The position numbers and the translations under genes are program-made. Positions 19,392 through 28,244 of a stretch of 64,000 nt of DNA are shown here, piece by piece; positions within the stretch are counted from its first letter, which is position 1; each line of letters starts with the position of its first letter. Under the pieces are notes generated by a model. The model ran no database searches. It had not been told where the DNA came from and saw only the letters and a list, made by a program, of their open reading frames with translations. Source of the stretch: Rickettsia sp. (GTDB lineage: Bacteria; Pseudomonadota; Alphaproteobacteria; Rickettsiales; Rickettsiaceae); assembly GCA_015657545.1 (NCBI GenBank), contig JADHZC010000001.1:69535-133534 (forward strand). The letters run 5' to 3'.

Positions 19392-20588
19392 ATGATTCTC
19401 TCTCATAAAATGCAAAATATTTCTCCTTCTAAAACTTTGGAAATATCTGCTAAAATTAATTATCTAAAAGAACAAAATCAAAAAATATTTGCTCTAAATT
19501 CTGGAGAACCAGAATTTGATACTGCAGATCATGTCAAGCAAGCCGCTATTAATGCTATAAATTCAGGATTTACTAAATATACTGAAGTTTCAGGAATTAA
19601 AGAATTGAAATTGGCAGTGTTGGATCGTTTATTTGCTCAAAAATCTTTAAAATATTCTCAAGATGAAGTTATCATTTCTAATGGAGCTAAACATGTCTTG
19701 TTTAATCTTTTTATGACTACATTAAATCCAGGAGATGAAGTAGTTATAATAAAACCATATTGGAATTCATATACTGAGATAATAAATATTTTAGGAGGAA
19801 AAATTGTATTTTTGGATACTTACTTAGCAGAAAATTTTCAACCTAATTTTAATAAATTATCTAAATTGATAACTAAAAAAACAAAATGGATACTATTGAA
19901 TTATCCTAACAACCCTACAGGCAAAATTCTCTCTGAAAAATCTTTAGAAGCTTTAGTAAAATTTATGCAATTTCATGAAGAGATTAATTTAGTTCTTGAT
20001 GAAGTTTATGACGAAATTACTTTAGGTGGAAAAAAGGTTAAAAATGTATTAGAGCTGTTTCCTGATTTGAAAAATCGTGTTTTTATAGTTAATGCTGTTT
20101 CTAAATCTCATTCTATGACAGGATGGAGAATAGGATATGGTATTGGGTCAGCTCATATTATAAAAGCTATGAGTATTTTACAGTCTCATTCTACATCTAA
20201 TCCTTCTTCTATCAGCCAAATAGCAGCTTTAGAAGCTGTAAAATCTTCACAAGATAGGTCTAAGATTATTATGTGGCAAAATAAATTTGACATTTTAAAG
20301 CAAAATTTTGATTCTATTGAGGGATTAAAATATTCTAAACCAGATGGTGGATTCTATGTTTTTCCTGATATATCCTATTTTATAGGTTTAAAAGATCATA
20401 ATGGTAATCTTATCAAGAATGATCTTGATCTTACTTTATATTTGTTAGAATTTGCTAACATAGCTGTTATTCCAGGAAGTGTTTTTGGTGCTCCTAATCA
20501 TTTAAGAATTTCTTTTACTATTGATTTAGATCAACTAAAGTTAGCAATGTCTAGTTTTAAAAATGCTATGTTAAAATTAAAACAGTAG
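19392..20588 (+). CDS. aatA: Aspartate/class I aminotransferase (PLP-dependent)
   Basis: 398 residues of fold-type I aminotransferase. NYPNNPTG (about 170-177) is the cofactor and substrate loop, and LDEVYDE follows near 202-208. The PLP-binding lysine is K238 in SKSHSMTGWRIGYG, and the C-terminal LRISF carries the substrate-binding arginine. It is the bacterial Igamma aspartate aminotransferase type, moving amino groups between aspartate and 2-oxoglutarate. This type is usually one of the few amino-acid enzymes kept by Rickettsiales. Exact substrate range is inferred. Confidence 0.88.
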   Translation: MILSHKMQNISPSKTLEISAKINYLKEQNQKIFALNSGEPEFDTADHVKQAAINAINSGFTKYTEVSGIKELKLAVLDRLFAQKSLKYSQDEVIISNGAKHVLFNLFMTTLNPGDEVVIIKPYWNSYTEIINILGGKIVFLDTYLAENFQPNFNKLSKLITKKTKWILLNYPNNPTGKILSEKSLEALVKFMQFHEEINLVLDEVYDEITLGGKKVKNVLELFPDLKNRVFIVNAVSKSHSMTGWRIGYGIGSAHIIKAMSILQSHSTSNPSSISQIAALEAVKSSQDRSKIIMWQNKFDILKQNFDSIEGLKYSKPDGGFYVFPDISYFIGLKDHNGNLIKNDLDLTLYLLEFANIAVIPGSVFGAPNHLRISFTIDLDQLKLAMSSFKNAMLKLKQ

Positions 20589-20699
20589 AAATTTCTTTTT
20601 AATATTTATATTTTATTTTAATTTATATTCTTAAACATAGGATATTCTAGATAGTAGTGTTTTTATTGGGCATTTTATAATTTGTGTATTTCTGCAATA

Positions 20700-21200
20700 G
20701 TGAATAAGAGTTTAGAGAATTCAGAATTGGAATTTAAGTTAACAACCCTGGTAGAAAAAGAATTCAAGGATTTACCAAATGTTTCCGCTGATGATATTAT
20801 AGATTCTAAAATTTTAGCATCTCATAAAAAACATTTTGTAGAATCTATTTTAAAAATGTTAGAAAAAAATCCTCAATTTTTGTTATCTCTCAATAAAAAT
20901 ATAAGAAGAAATTTACATAAAGATGTTAAAAAAAAAATAGATCAGAAATTTTCTGCACTTATTAATGCACAACAGGAGTTATCTCGTAGACATTTAATAT
21001 ATGAAGCTTATAAGATTTTAAATCCCAAAAGAATAGCAGGCGAGACTGAAATAGAAAATTATAAACATAATTATTTAATAGGGGGAATAAAAAAAGCAGA
21101 AAAATATTCTAAAGGAAAAATAGGAAAAAAAATTCCTGCTAAGGATTTAAAAACAATTCAAGCAAAACGTAGTTCTTTAGTAAAAGGCAATTCGCTTTAA
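20700..21200 (+). CDS. Hypothetical lysine-rich protein, ~166 residues
   Basis: Not recognised. The frame opens at a TTG (20682), and the GTG at 20700 is an equally likely start. The protein is basic and largely helical by composition, with no membrane segment or signal peptide. The middle is rich in K/H/D (KNIRRNLHKDVKKKIDQKF) and the C-terminus is glycine/lysine-rich (KYSKGKIGKKIPAK), suggesting nucleic-acid or acidic-partner binding. It sits between the aminotransferase and the convergent dacA-like gene. Confidence 0.5.
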   Translation: MNKSLENSELEFKLTTLVEKEFKDLPNVSADDIIDSKILASHKKHFVESILKMLEKNPQFLLSLNKNIRRNLHKDVKKKIDQKFSALINAQQELSRRHLIYEAYKILNPKRIAGETEIENYKHNYLIGGIKKAEKYSKGKIGKKIPAKDLKTIQAKRSSLVKGNSL

Positions 21201-21271
21201 TTTTTATGCTTATTCATATATGCATAAATTTGGATAGCAAAATTAAAATAATTGATGGCTAATGAATTATT

Positions 21272-22204
21272 TTATATTGTTTTGCACTTATTCAATAATT
21301 TTTTAATATTTTGATTTCTTTCAAAATGAGAAATATTGCCTGTCGTGACTGCTATAACTTCAGCATTATTAATTGATGCACTCACCATTAAATTTCTTCC
21401 AGCTTTGTTTGTAAAACCACTCTTGAGCCATTTTACTCCAGAATAGTGAAAAATTGGCTTATTATTTTCAGAAGTAATGATTTTTCCTCTAAATTTAAAA
21501 GAGTGCAATTGTAATAATTTAGAATATTTGGGAAAATCTTTTTTTAGTGCAAGCACTAATTTTGCTATATCTGATGCGGTGCTAATTTGTTTATCGTTAT
21601 GTAATCCAGATGCATTAGCAAAATATGTATTGAACATTTGTAGTTTTTGAGCATGTAGATTCATCTTTTTAACAAAAACCTTTTCTGAACCTGAAATTGT
21701 TTCAGCTATAGCTATTGCGGCATCATTTGCAGATTTTACTATTAAAGCTGAAATGGAATCTTTTACTGTTATTTTTTCTCCTGGTTTTAAATGTAGTTTT
21801 GATGCTGGCATTTGAGAGGCTTTTTTAGAAAATTTTATTTTGCTGTGTAAACTTATTCTATTTTCTTTTAATTCAGAGAATAGAACATATAAGGTCATTA
21901 GTTTAGTTAAAGAAGCTGGATATATTTTTTTATATGGATTGTAAGCATCTATGATTTTGGCTTGTTTTACGTCTACTAATAAATTACTTTTTGGCAATCT
22001 AGACTGAGAAATCTTCTTCTTTGTAATATGTTTTTTATTTTTTGTAACATGAGTTATTTTTTTGGGAGCTTTGAATTTATGATTAATTGTTTTAGGCTTG
22101 ATTTGCTTTGTTTGAGCAATAACATCTGTGTTGCAACATATAAAAAATGATGTTACAAAGAACAGAAAGTAACATATTGATGGAGTAAACTTGTTGTGTA
22201 TCAT
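21272..22204 (-). CDS. dacA: D-alanyl-D-alanine carboxypeptidase (PBP5/DacA family)
   Basis: 310 residues with an N-terminal signal/hydrophobic segment, then a lysine-rich stretch (31-72) and an S11 peptidase domain. Penicillin-binding motifs are SLTK (catalytic S98 and K101), SAN (158-160) and KSG (261-263, replacing the usual KTG). It trims the terminal D-Ala from peptidoglycan stem peptides in the periplasm. The C-terminal amphipathic anchor of PBP5 seems absent (it ends NKCKTI), so this is the short form. A 20-bp AT palindrome (22226-22245) lies upstream. Presence implies that some peptidoglycan is still made, as does murJ. Confidence 0.9.
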   Translation of the reverse strand: MIHNKFTPSICYFLFFVTSFFICCNTDVIAQTKQIKPKTINHKFKAPKKITHVTKNKKHITKKKISQSRLPKSNLLVDVKQAKIIDAYNPYKKIYPASLTKLMTLYVLFSELKENRISLHSKIKFSKKASQMPASKLHLKPGEKITVKDSISALIVKSANDAAIAIAETISGSEKVFVKKMNLHAQKLQMFNTYFANASGLHNDKQISTASDIAKLVLALKKDFPKYSKLLQLHSFKFRGKIITSENNKPIFHYSGVKWLKSGFTNKAGRNLMVSASINNAEVIAVTTGNISHFERNQNIKKLLNKCKTI

Positions 22205-22346
22205 TTTTTTAGTTAATTTTAAAACTATATAATAATTATTATATATGATTTTTTAGCTAAGATACAAAAAATACATATTTTGTCTAAAATCACGGTTGCT
22301 GATAATGATTTCTGAAAAATTAATAAAAATATCATGTTTTTTATTT

Positions 22347-22374
22347 TAAAATGTCTAAATTAAAATGTCTAAAT
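22347..22374 (+). repeat. 14-bp perfect tandem duplication over the glyQ start codon
   Basis: The unit taaaatgtctaaat occurs twice back to back, so glyQ has two ATGTCTAAATT starts at 22351 and 22365. Only the second is in frame. The first would encode an 8-codon peptide stopping at 22377, overlapping the real start. Confidence 0.95.
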
Positions 22375-23249
22375 TAATTTCTTTTCAAGATATACAATTT
22401 AATTTGCAAAAATTTTGGAGCATGCATAATTGTACTATACTTCAGCCTTATGATTTAGAAATGGGTGCTGGATCATTTCATCCCGCTACTGTTTTTAATG
22501 CCTTGAGTGATAAAAATGTAAGAATAGCATTTATACAACCATCAAGAAGACCTACCGATAGTAGAAAAGATTTTCATCCAAATCGATTAGAGAGATATTA
22601 TCAATTCCAAGTTATCTTAAAACCTGCTCCAGTAAATATTCAAGATTTATATATAGAAAGTTTAGAAATGTTAGGACTTTCTATTAAAGAGAATGATATT
22701 TTATTTTCAGAAGATGATTGGGAGTCTCCCTCTTTGGGGGCTTCTGGACTTGGATGGGAAGTATTATGTAACGGATCAGAAATTTCTCAATTTACATATA
22801 TGCAGCAAATTGGAAGCATTGCTATTAAGCCTGTAATGGGAGAGATTACTTATGGACTTGAAAGGCTTGCTTTGCAAGTTCAAGATAAAGAATATATACA
22901 GGATATTATATGGAATTTTCAAGGAAAAACACCAGTCTCTTATGCAGAGGTTCATCAATTTACTCAAAATCAATTTACGAGGTTTAATATGGATTTTGCT
23001 GATACAAAATTTTTGGAACAAGAATTTAGCAATATTGAACATGTGGTTTTGCAGTTAGTTGAAAATCAATTACCGGTACCAGCTTATGATTATGCTATTA
23101 AAGCAAGTCATATCTTTAATTTACTTGATGCAAGGGCTGCTGTTGGTATTACAGAAAGAGCTTTATATATAGCAAAAATAAGAAATCTTGTTAAAATTTG
23201 TTGTAAAAAATGGTTAGAAATTAATTCTTCCAACCAAATTAATATTTAA
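22365..23249 (+). CDS. glyQ: Glycyl-tRNA synthetase alpha subunit
   Basis: 294 residues, full length for GlyQ. Family signatures are TILQPYDLEMGAGSFHPAT near the N-terminus, IQPSRRPTDSRK, GWEVLCNGSEISQFTYMQQ, and GEITYGLERLA. It is the catalytic class II subunit that charges tRNA-Gly with glycine together with the beta subunit. The stop overlaps the glyS start by one base (TAATG), giving translational coupling. Confidence 0.97.
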   Translation: MSKLISFQDIQFNLQKFWSMHNCTILQPYDLEMGAGSFHPATVFNALSDKNVRIAFIQPSRRPTDSRKDFHPNRLERYYQFQVILKPAPVNIQDLYIESLEMLGLSIKENDILFSEDDWESPSLGASGLGWEVLCNGSEISQFTYMQQIGSIAIKPVMGEITYGLERLALQVQDKEYIQDIIWNFQGKTPVSYAEVHQFTQNQFTRFNMDFADTKFLEQEFSNIEHVVLQLVENQLPVPAYDYAIKASHIFNLLDARAAVGITERALYIAKIRNLVKICCKKWLEINSSNQINI

Positions 23250-25186
23250 TGAAAAAAATTATGTATGAATTTTTATTAGAGCTATTTAGTGAAGAAATGC
23301 CATCTTTGCTACAAAAAAATGCAGCAAATTATTATAAAGAGAAATTTCAAATCAAATTAGATCAATATGGCTTGAAGTATTCTGAATTATCAGTTTTTTA
23401 TGGCCCTAGACGAATTTCTCTCTTAATAAAAAACCTAAATAAATTTGATAGCTCAATTGAAGAGATTAAAAAAATTCTTATTTCTATTACTACCTCCTCT
23501 TTGCCCTCCTATTCATGGTCTAAATCTCTTGTTTGGGATAGTTCAGAGTTAAAATGGGGGCGCCCTCTTAGAAATATATCTTGTATATTTAATAATAGTT
23601 TATTGAAGTTCTCCTTTTATCATCTTGTATCTAATAATTATACTTACGGACATAGAAGTTTAAATTCTAAAATTTTCTTTAATACAATAGAAGAGTATTT
23701 ACAAAAATTAGAACAAAATTTTATTATACTAGACCAAAATTATAAAAAAAATTTAGTAGAAAAAAGATTGAAACAAATTTCTCAAGAACTTGGGTTGCGT
23801 ATTTATTATCAAGAAAAATTTTTAGAAGATGTTTTAGGAAGAATAGAGTATCCAGTAGTGTTATTAGGGAAAATTTTACCGTGTTTTTTGAAAATTCCTA
23901 AAGAAATAGTGAAAGAATCTATGATAAAACATCAAAAATATTTTCCATTATACTGTTCAGATGGTAATTTAGCTTCTTACTTTATTTTTGTAAGCAATGC
24001 TCACTTAGCTAATCATGATAAAATAATTCATCTAAATGAAAAAATTTTAGAAGCCAGATTAGAAGATGCTTTGTTTTTTTATGAAAAGGATTTATTGGAA
24101 ACTTCAGAAATTAGGTTTAATGCTTTAAAGAATCTTAATTTCCATAATAAATTAGGCAATTTTTATGATAAATCTTTGAGAATAGTTGAGATTTGTAAAT
24201 TTTTATCATCTCAACAAGATAACCTCTTAATTACAGCTGCTAAATATTGTAAAACTGATCTGGTTTCCAATATAGTACAGGAATTTCCTGCTCTTCAAGG
24301 GATTATGGGATATTATTTATCTATTTCTCAAAATGATTCAACAGAAATTGCGGAAATAATTAGAGATCATTATAAGCCTGTTGGAGAAAAATCTTCTCTG
24401 CCAGAAAATAAAAAAAGTGCATTATTATCTGTAGCAGATAAAATAGATAATGTTGTAGGGATATTATTTGCAGGAGAAAAATTTTCAGGATCTAAAGATC
24501 CATTCGCTATCAAAAGACAAATTATATCAATCATAAGAGTAATTTTAGATTGTAAACTCGATATTAATCTGAGGAATTTGATATTATATACTACAGATCT
24601 TTATTCTTCTAAAGAGGGGCTAGTTCGGGTAGATGTTCCTACTATATTTAAAGATAAAATTTTATATTTTTTTAAACGTAAATATCAGGATTTTGCTTGT
24701 AAAATGTTAAGTCAGAATTTTCTTGATGTTTCATTACAAAAATTAGATAAGAAGCTTTATTTTTTAGATATCAATAAAGATTCTATTTTTATTCTAAGTA
24801 AGTTATTTAAGAGATGTTACAATCTTATTCCTAAGAAAATTTCTTTTAATCAAAATTTAGATTTGAATATCGATAAAAAATTAGAAAATCTTTTTCATGT
24901 TATTTATATACAAAATGTCTTTTCTCTAAAAATAACTAATGAATTTTCTTTAGAAGAAAAAAATCTATTTGAGATCTTAGCAAAAAATTTTGATCTCTTA
25001 TTGTCGAAAAATCATATCGTAATTTTAGATTTTTTATTAAAAATTCAAGATCAAATAGAAAAATTTTTAGATAATTCTTTAATCAATACTCAAGAAAAAT
25101 CATTATATCAAATCAGGGTAGGGCTTTTATTATGGATTATAAAAATATTTTATGTATTAGGTAATTTTAATAAAATTATTTTATAG
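23249..25186 (+). CDS. glyS: Glycyl-tRNA synthetase beta subunit
   Basis: 645 residues, somewhat short for GlyS. The N-terminal FLLELFSEEMPS and YGPRR are characteristic. The middle has the HD-like part with AKYCKTDLVSNIVQEFPALQG and the SVADKIDNVVGIL and KDPFAIKRQ blocks. The C-terminal tRNA-binding part is AT-driven and divergent. It binds tRNA-Gly and completes the alpha2beta2 enzyme. An in-frame second ATG lies at residue 5. Confidence 0.95.
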   Translation: MKKIMYEFLLELFSEEMPSLLQKNAANYYKEKFQIKLDQYGLKYSELSVFYGPRRISLLIKNLNKFDSSIEEIKKILISITTSSLPSYSWSKSLVWDSSELKWGRPLRNISCIFNNSLLKFSFYHLVSNNYTYGHRSLNSKIFFNTIEEYLQKLEQNFIILDQNYKKNLVEKRLKQISQELGLRIYYQEKFLEDVLGRIEYPVVLLGKILPCFLKIPKEIVKESMIKHQKYFPLYCSDGNLASYFIFVSNAHLANHDKIIHLNEKILEARLEDALFFYEKDLLETSEIRFNALKNLNFHNKLGNFYDKSLRIVEICKFLSSQQDNLLITAAKYCKTDLVSNIVQEFPALQGIMGYYLSISQNDSTEIAEIIRDHYKPVGEKSSLPENKKSALLSVADKIDNVVGILFAGEKFSGSKDPFAIKRQIISIIRVILDCKLDINLRNLILYTTDLYSSKEGLVRVDVPTIFKDKILYFFKRKYQDFACKMLSQNFLDVSLQKLDKKLYFLDINKDSIFILSKLFKRCYNLIPKKISFNQNLDLNIDKKLENLFHVIYIQNVFSLKITNEFSLEEKNLFEILAKNFDLLLSKNHIVILDFLLKIQDQIEKFLDNSLINTQEKSLYQIRVGLLLWIIKIFYVLGNFNKIIL

Positions 25187-25584
25187 AGATTTTTATCATA
25201 AAAATATAGTGAATTTTTTATTAGAATTTTGTGAAATTCATTTTGTTAAATTTTTTTAATTCTTTTGTGAAAAGATATTTGGTTGTATGATTTTTTACAG
25301 CATTTAGTTTATATGTTTATTTATTGTAAAAACAAATAAATATTAACATTTATTTAAAATATTAGTTTTTGGGTAACACTACGATGTATTTGAATGAAAA
25401 ATTAAAAAAATGTTACTTTCTTATTGATTTATTAATATTACTACAATAGAATTCAACGTTATAAATGTCTAAATGAAGAATAAGTTCAATTTTAGATTAA
25501 TAGTTTGAGATTTGTTAGCTTATCAAAGTTTAATTGAACTAACATTAAGAGATTTACATTTACAAAAATTTTTTGAGGTCTTTT
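25187..25584. other. Intergenic region, ~398 bp, no gene seen
   Basis: AT-rich with stops in all frames. An imperfect inverted repeat occurs at about 25318-25342 (TATTTATTGT / ACAAATAAATA with one bulge). It probably holds the promoter of the response-regulator gene, but no box pair is convincing. Confidence 0.4.
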
Positions 25585-27027
25585 ATGTTGTTAAATGTAT
25601 TGATTTTGGATGATGAGTTATCTGAATGCAATTCGCTATCTAGCTTATTGAATAAGAGTAGTTTTTCATTCAATATTTCACATGATAGCGATGGATTATT
25701 TAGTGCATTAGCTATGAAATATCCAAATGTTATAATGTTAGATACTTGGTTAAAGGGTAGTATAATAGATAGTTTAGGTATTGTAGAAATTTTATGTAAA
25801 GAATATCCTTCTATTCCGATTGTTATGATTACTGAAAAAAATAGAATAGATATTGCATTAGAAGCTATTAAATTAGGTGCTGTAGAGTATTTTGAAAAAC
25901 CTATTTGTAAGGAAAAGTTGAATTTATTATTACATAGAGTGTGTAAAATTTCTTCTTTAACGAAAGAAAATCAAGAACTCAAATCTAAAGTGATAGATCA
26001 AGAAGAATTTATAGGTAATGCTACCTCTGTCATGAGAGTAAAGAATCAAATCAATAGAATTGCTAATTCATCTTCTAGAATTTTTATACAAGGTGATATT
26101 GGTACTGGTAAAAAATTAGTTGCTTCTCTTTTGCATAAAAAATCATCAAGATCTCATGCAAATTTTGTAAATTTTAGTCCATATAATCTTAGTAATAGTG
26201 AAATATTATACTCATTATTTGGTGAAGTATCTTCATCACATTTAAAAAATACTAGTGATGTTACATTGTTTAAAGGACATAAGTCTCTTTTAGAGATTTG
26301 TGATAAAGGTTCTATTCATATTGAAGATATTGAGTCTTTAGATTTTGATATGCAAGATAGATTATTAGCTTTCATAAGTGATGGATTTATTTATAAAAAT
26401 AATAAAAAAATACATTTAGATGTAAGAATTATAAGCTCTAGTTCAGATAATCTTGAAAAGAAAGTGCAAGAAGATAAATTTTCTAGCGATCTTTTTTATA
26501 GGTTAAATGTAGTTAATGTTAAATTACCAGAATTAAAAAATCGTAAAGAGGATATAAAATTATTGGCTAATTATTTCATGGATAGGTTGTTTCATACGGC
26601 AGGATTGCAGCCTAAAATTTTTTCTGATGATAGCTTAATAGCTTTGCAGTCCTATCAATGGCCAGGCAATATAAGGCAATTACGTAATGTTGTAGAGTGG
26701 GTTTTAATCATGAGTCCATGTGTTAGTAAAAATCCTACTAATAATATAGAAATTGAAATGTTGCCTCGAGAGATATTAAAAAGCGCTTCTATTGTTGAAG
26801 GTAAAGAGATAGATAATATGATGTATATGCCATTGAGAAAAGCTAGAGAGTTATTTGAAAAGAAATATTTGTTAGCTCAAATGTATAGGTTTAATAATAA
26901 CATTTCTAAGGCTTCAAATTTTATAGGTATGGAAAGATCTGCCCTTCATAGGAAGCTAAAAAATCTTAGTATTCATGGAATGAATAGAAGTTCTAGTGAA
27001 TTGAAAGTTCAAATTAGTGTAACATGA
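25585..27027 (+). CDS. ntrX: NtrX-like response regulator
   Basis: 480 residues from the ATG at 25585, which has GAGG seven bases upstream; the frame extends four codons further to a TTG. A receiver domain carries phospho-acceptor D53 (IMLDTW) and the acidic pair D9/D10. The AAA+ domain has Walker A GDIGTGKK (170-177). Walker B reads IED (246-248) instead of the usual DE order, and the GAFTGA loop for sigma54 contact is missing. A Fis-type helix-turn-helix closes the protein (ISKASNFIGMERSALHRKL). It should be the partner of a NtrY sensor kinase, not seen here. Loss of GAFTGA suggests it acts as a DNA-binding regulator independent of sigma54. Confidence 0.85.
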   Translation: MLLNVLILDDELSECNSLSSLLNKSSFSFNISHDSDGLFSALAMKYPNVIMLDTWLKGSIIDSLGIVEILCKEYPSIPIVMITEKNRIDIALEAIKLGAVEYFEKPICKEKLNLLLHRVCKISSLTKENQELKSKVIDQEEFIGNATSVMRVKNQINRIANSSSRIFIQGDIGTGKKLVASLLHKKSSRSHANFVNFSPYNLSNSEILYSLFGEVSSSHLKNTSDVTLFKGHKSLLEICDKGSIHIEDIESLDFDMQDRLLAFISDGFIYKNNKKIHLDVRIISSSSDNLEKKVQEDKFSSDLFYRLNVVNVKLPELKNRKEDIKLLANYFMDRLFHTAGLQPKIFSDDSLIALQSYQWPGNIRQLRNVVEWVLIMSPCVSKNPTNNIEIEMLPREILKSASIVEGKEIDNMMYMPLRKARELFEKKYLLAQMYRFNNNISKASNFIGMERSALHRKLKNLSIHGMNRSSSELKVQISVT

Positions 27028-27187
27028 TTTTGTCCTAATTTTTATTTCTTTAATTGATTTGCTTATAAATTTGTTGCCAAATTTTTTATTTGGGTATCAT
27101 TCTATACGATTAAAATGAAATAATGTATTTGAAATCCTTTTTATTTAATTGTTTTTACAGTATGTTGAATAGAATGTAGGATTTTTA

Positions 27188-27216
27188 TTGACATTATTTT
27201 AGAATAAAGTTAGACT
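27188..27216 (+). promoter_or_regulatory. Sigma70 promoter of the str-rpo cluster
   Basis: TTGACA (27188-27193), 17-bp spacer, TAGACT (27211-27216), with start near 27223. The leader before rpsL contains a small hairpin GAGAA-TTTA-TTCTC (27222-27235). Confidence 0.7.
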
Positions 27217-27274
27217 CTGCGGAGAATTTATTCTCGTTCTTGTTTCTTATTGTAAATTTATTGACTTATGTTAG

Positions 27275-27649
27275 ATGCCCACTATTAATCAGTTGATTAG
27301 ATTTGGTAGAAAGCCAAAAGTAAAAAAAACCAAGGCTCCAGCTTTAGAAAAAAATCCGTTTTTAAGAGGAGTGTGCGTATTGGTGAAGACTCTTACTCCT
27401 AAGAAGCCAAATTCTGCTCAAAGAAAAGTAGCTAGAGTGAGATTAAGCAATGATCAATTTGTTAATGCTCATATTCCTGGAGAAGGTCATAATTTGCAAG
27501 AACATTCCGCTGTTTTGGTAAGAGGAGGAAGGGTTCCAGATTTACCTGGTGTGAAATATCACATAGTTAGAGGAGCTTTGGATACTAAGGGGGTTGTTGG
27601 TAGAAAACAAGGGAGATCTCGTTATGGAGCATCTTTGAAAAATTTGTAA
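27275..27649 (+). CDS. rpsL: 30S ribosomal protein S12
   Basis: 124 residues, standard length. It contains the streptomycin-region loops [19 protein letters not shown] and [14 protein letters not shown], with lysines at the positions found in sensitive bacteria. It forms part of the decoding centre. First gene of the str cluster, behind a good promoter. Confidence 0.99.
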   Translation: MPTINQLIRFGRKPKVKKTKAPALEKNPFLRGVCVLVKTLTPKKPNSAQRKVARVRLSNDQFVNAHIPGEGHNLQEHSAVLVRGGRVPDLPGVKYHIVRGALDTKGVVGRKQGRSRYGASLKNL

Positions 27650-27696
27650 AAATCATTTATATTTATTGTTTATTTAGTTGATTAATTTTGTTTGCT

Positions 27697-28197
27697 ATGT
27701 CTCGTCGAGTTTTTGCTGTTAAAAGAAATATTTTACCTGATTATAAATATGGTTTGGTTGTTTTATCTAGATTTATAAATAATTTTATGAAATCTGGTAA
27801 TAAATTTTTAGCAGAAAAATTTGCATATAAAGCTTTAGATCTTTTAGAAAAAAAACATGGTTTAAATTCTGAGGATGCTTTTTGTAAAGCTATAGAGAAT
27901 GTTAAGCCTAATGTAGAAGTAAAACCGGTTAGAATAGGTGGTGCTACCTATCAAGTTCCTGTATTAGTTGCAGATAAAAGAAGTGAAGTTTTAGCTATAA
28001 AATGGATTATCAATGCAGCTAAATCCTATTCTGGAAATAGTATTTATATCAAGATAGCAGAATCTTTGTTTGATGCATATAATAAAAGGGGAGCTGCATA
28101 TAAAAAAAGAGAAGATATACATAAAATGGCTGAGTCAAATAAAGCTTTTGCCCATTTTGCTCAAAAACGTGTTTCAAAGGTTAGAGAATCGATTTAA
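27697..28197 (+). CDS. rpsG: 30S ribosomal protein S7
   Basis: 166 residues from ATG 27697 (MSRRVFAVKR), preferred to the TTG three codons earlier because S7 proteins begin MSRR. It carries VKPVRIGGATYQVPV and the KKREDIHKMAESNKAFAHF tail that organises 16S rRNA. A short extension makes it about ten residues longer than E. coli-type S7. Confidence 0.98.
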   Translation: MSRRVFAVKRNILPDYKYGLVVLSRFINNFMKSGNKFLAEKFAYKALDLLEKKHGLNSEDAFCKAIENVKPNVEVKPVRIGGATYQVPVLVADKRSEVLAIKWIINAAKSYSGNSIYIKIAESLFDAYNKRGAAYKKREDIHKMAESNKAFAHFAQKRVSKVRESI

Positions 28198-28244
28198 ATC
28201 AATTTGTTTTAGTATTAGTTTGAATAGTAAAAAGTTAATAATTC

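Noticed and set aside
22226..22245. 20-bp perfect AT palindrome upstream of the dacA-like gene
   Set aside because: It consists only of A and T and is expected by chance in such a genome; no promoter relation is visible.
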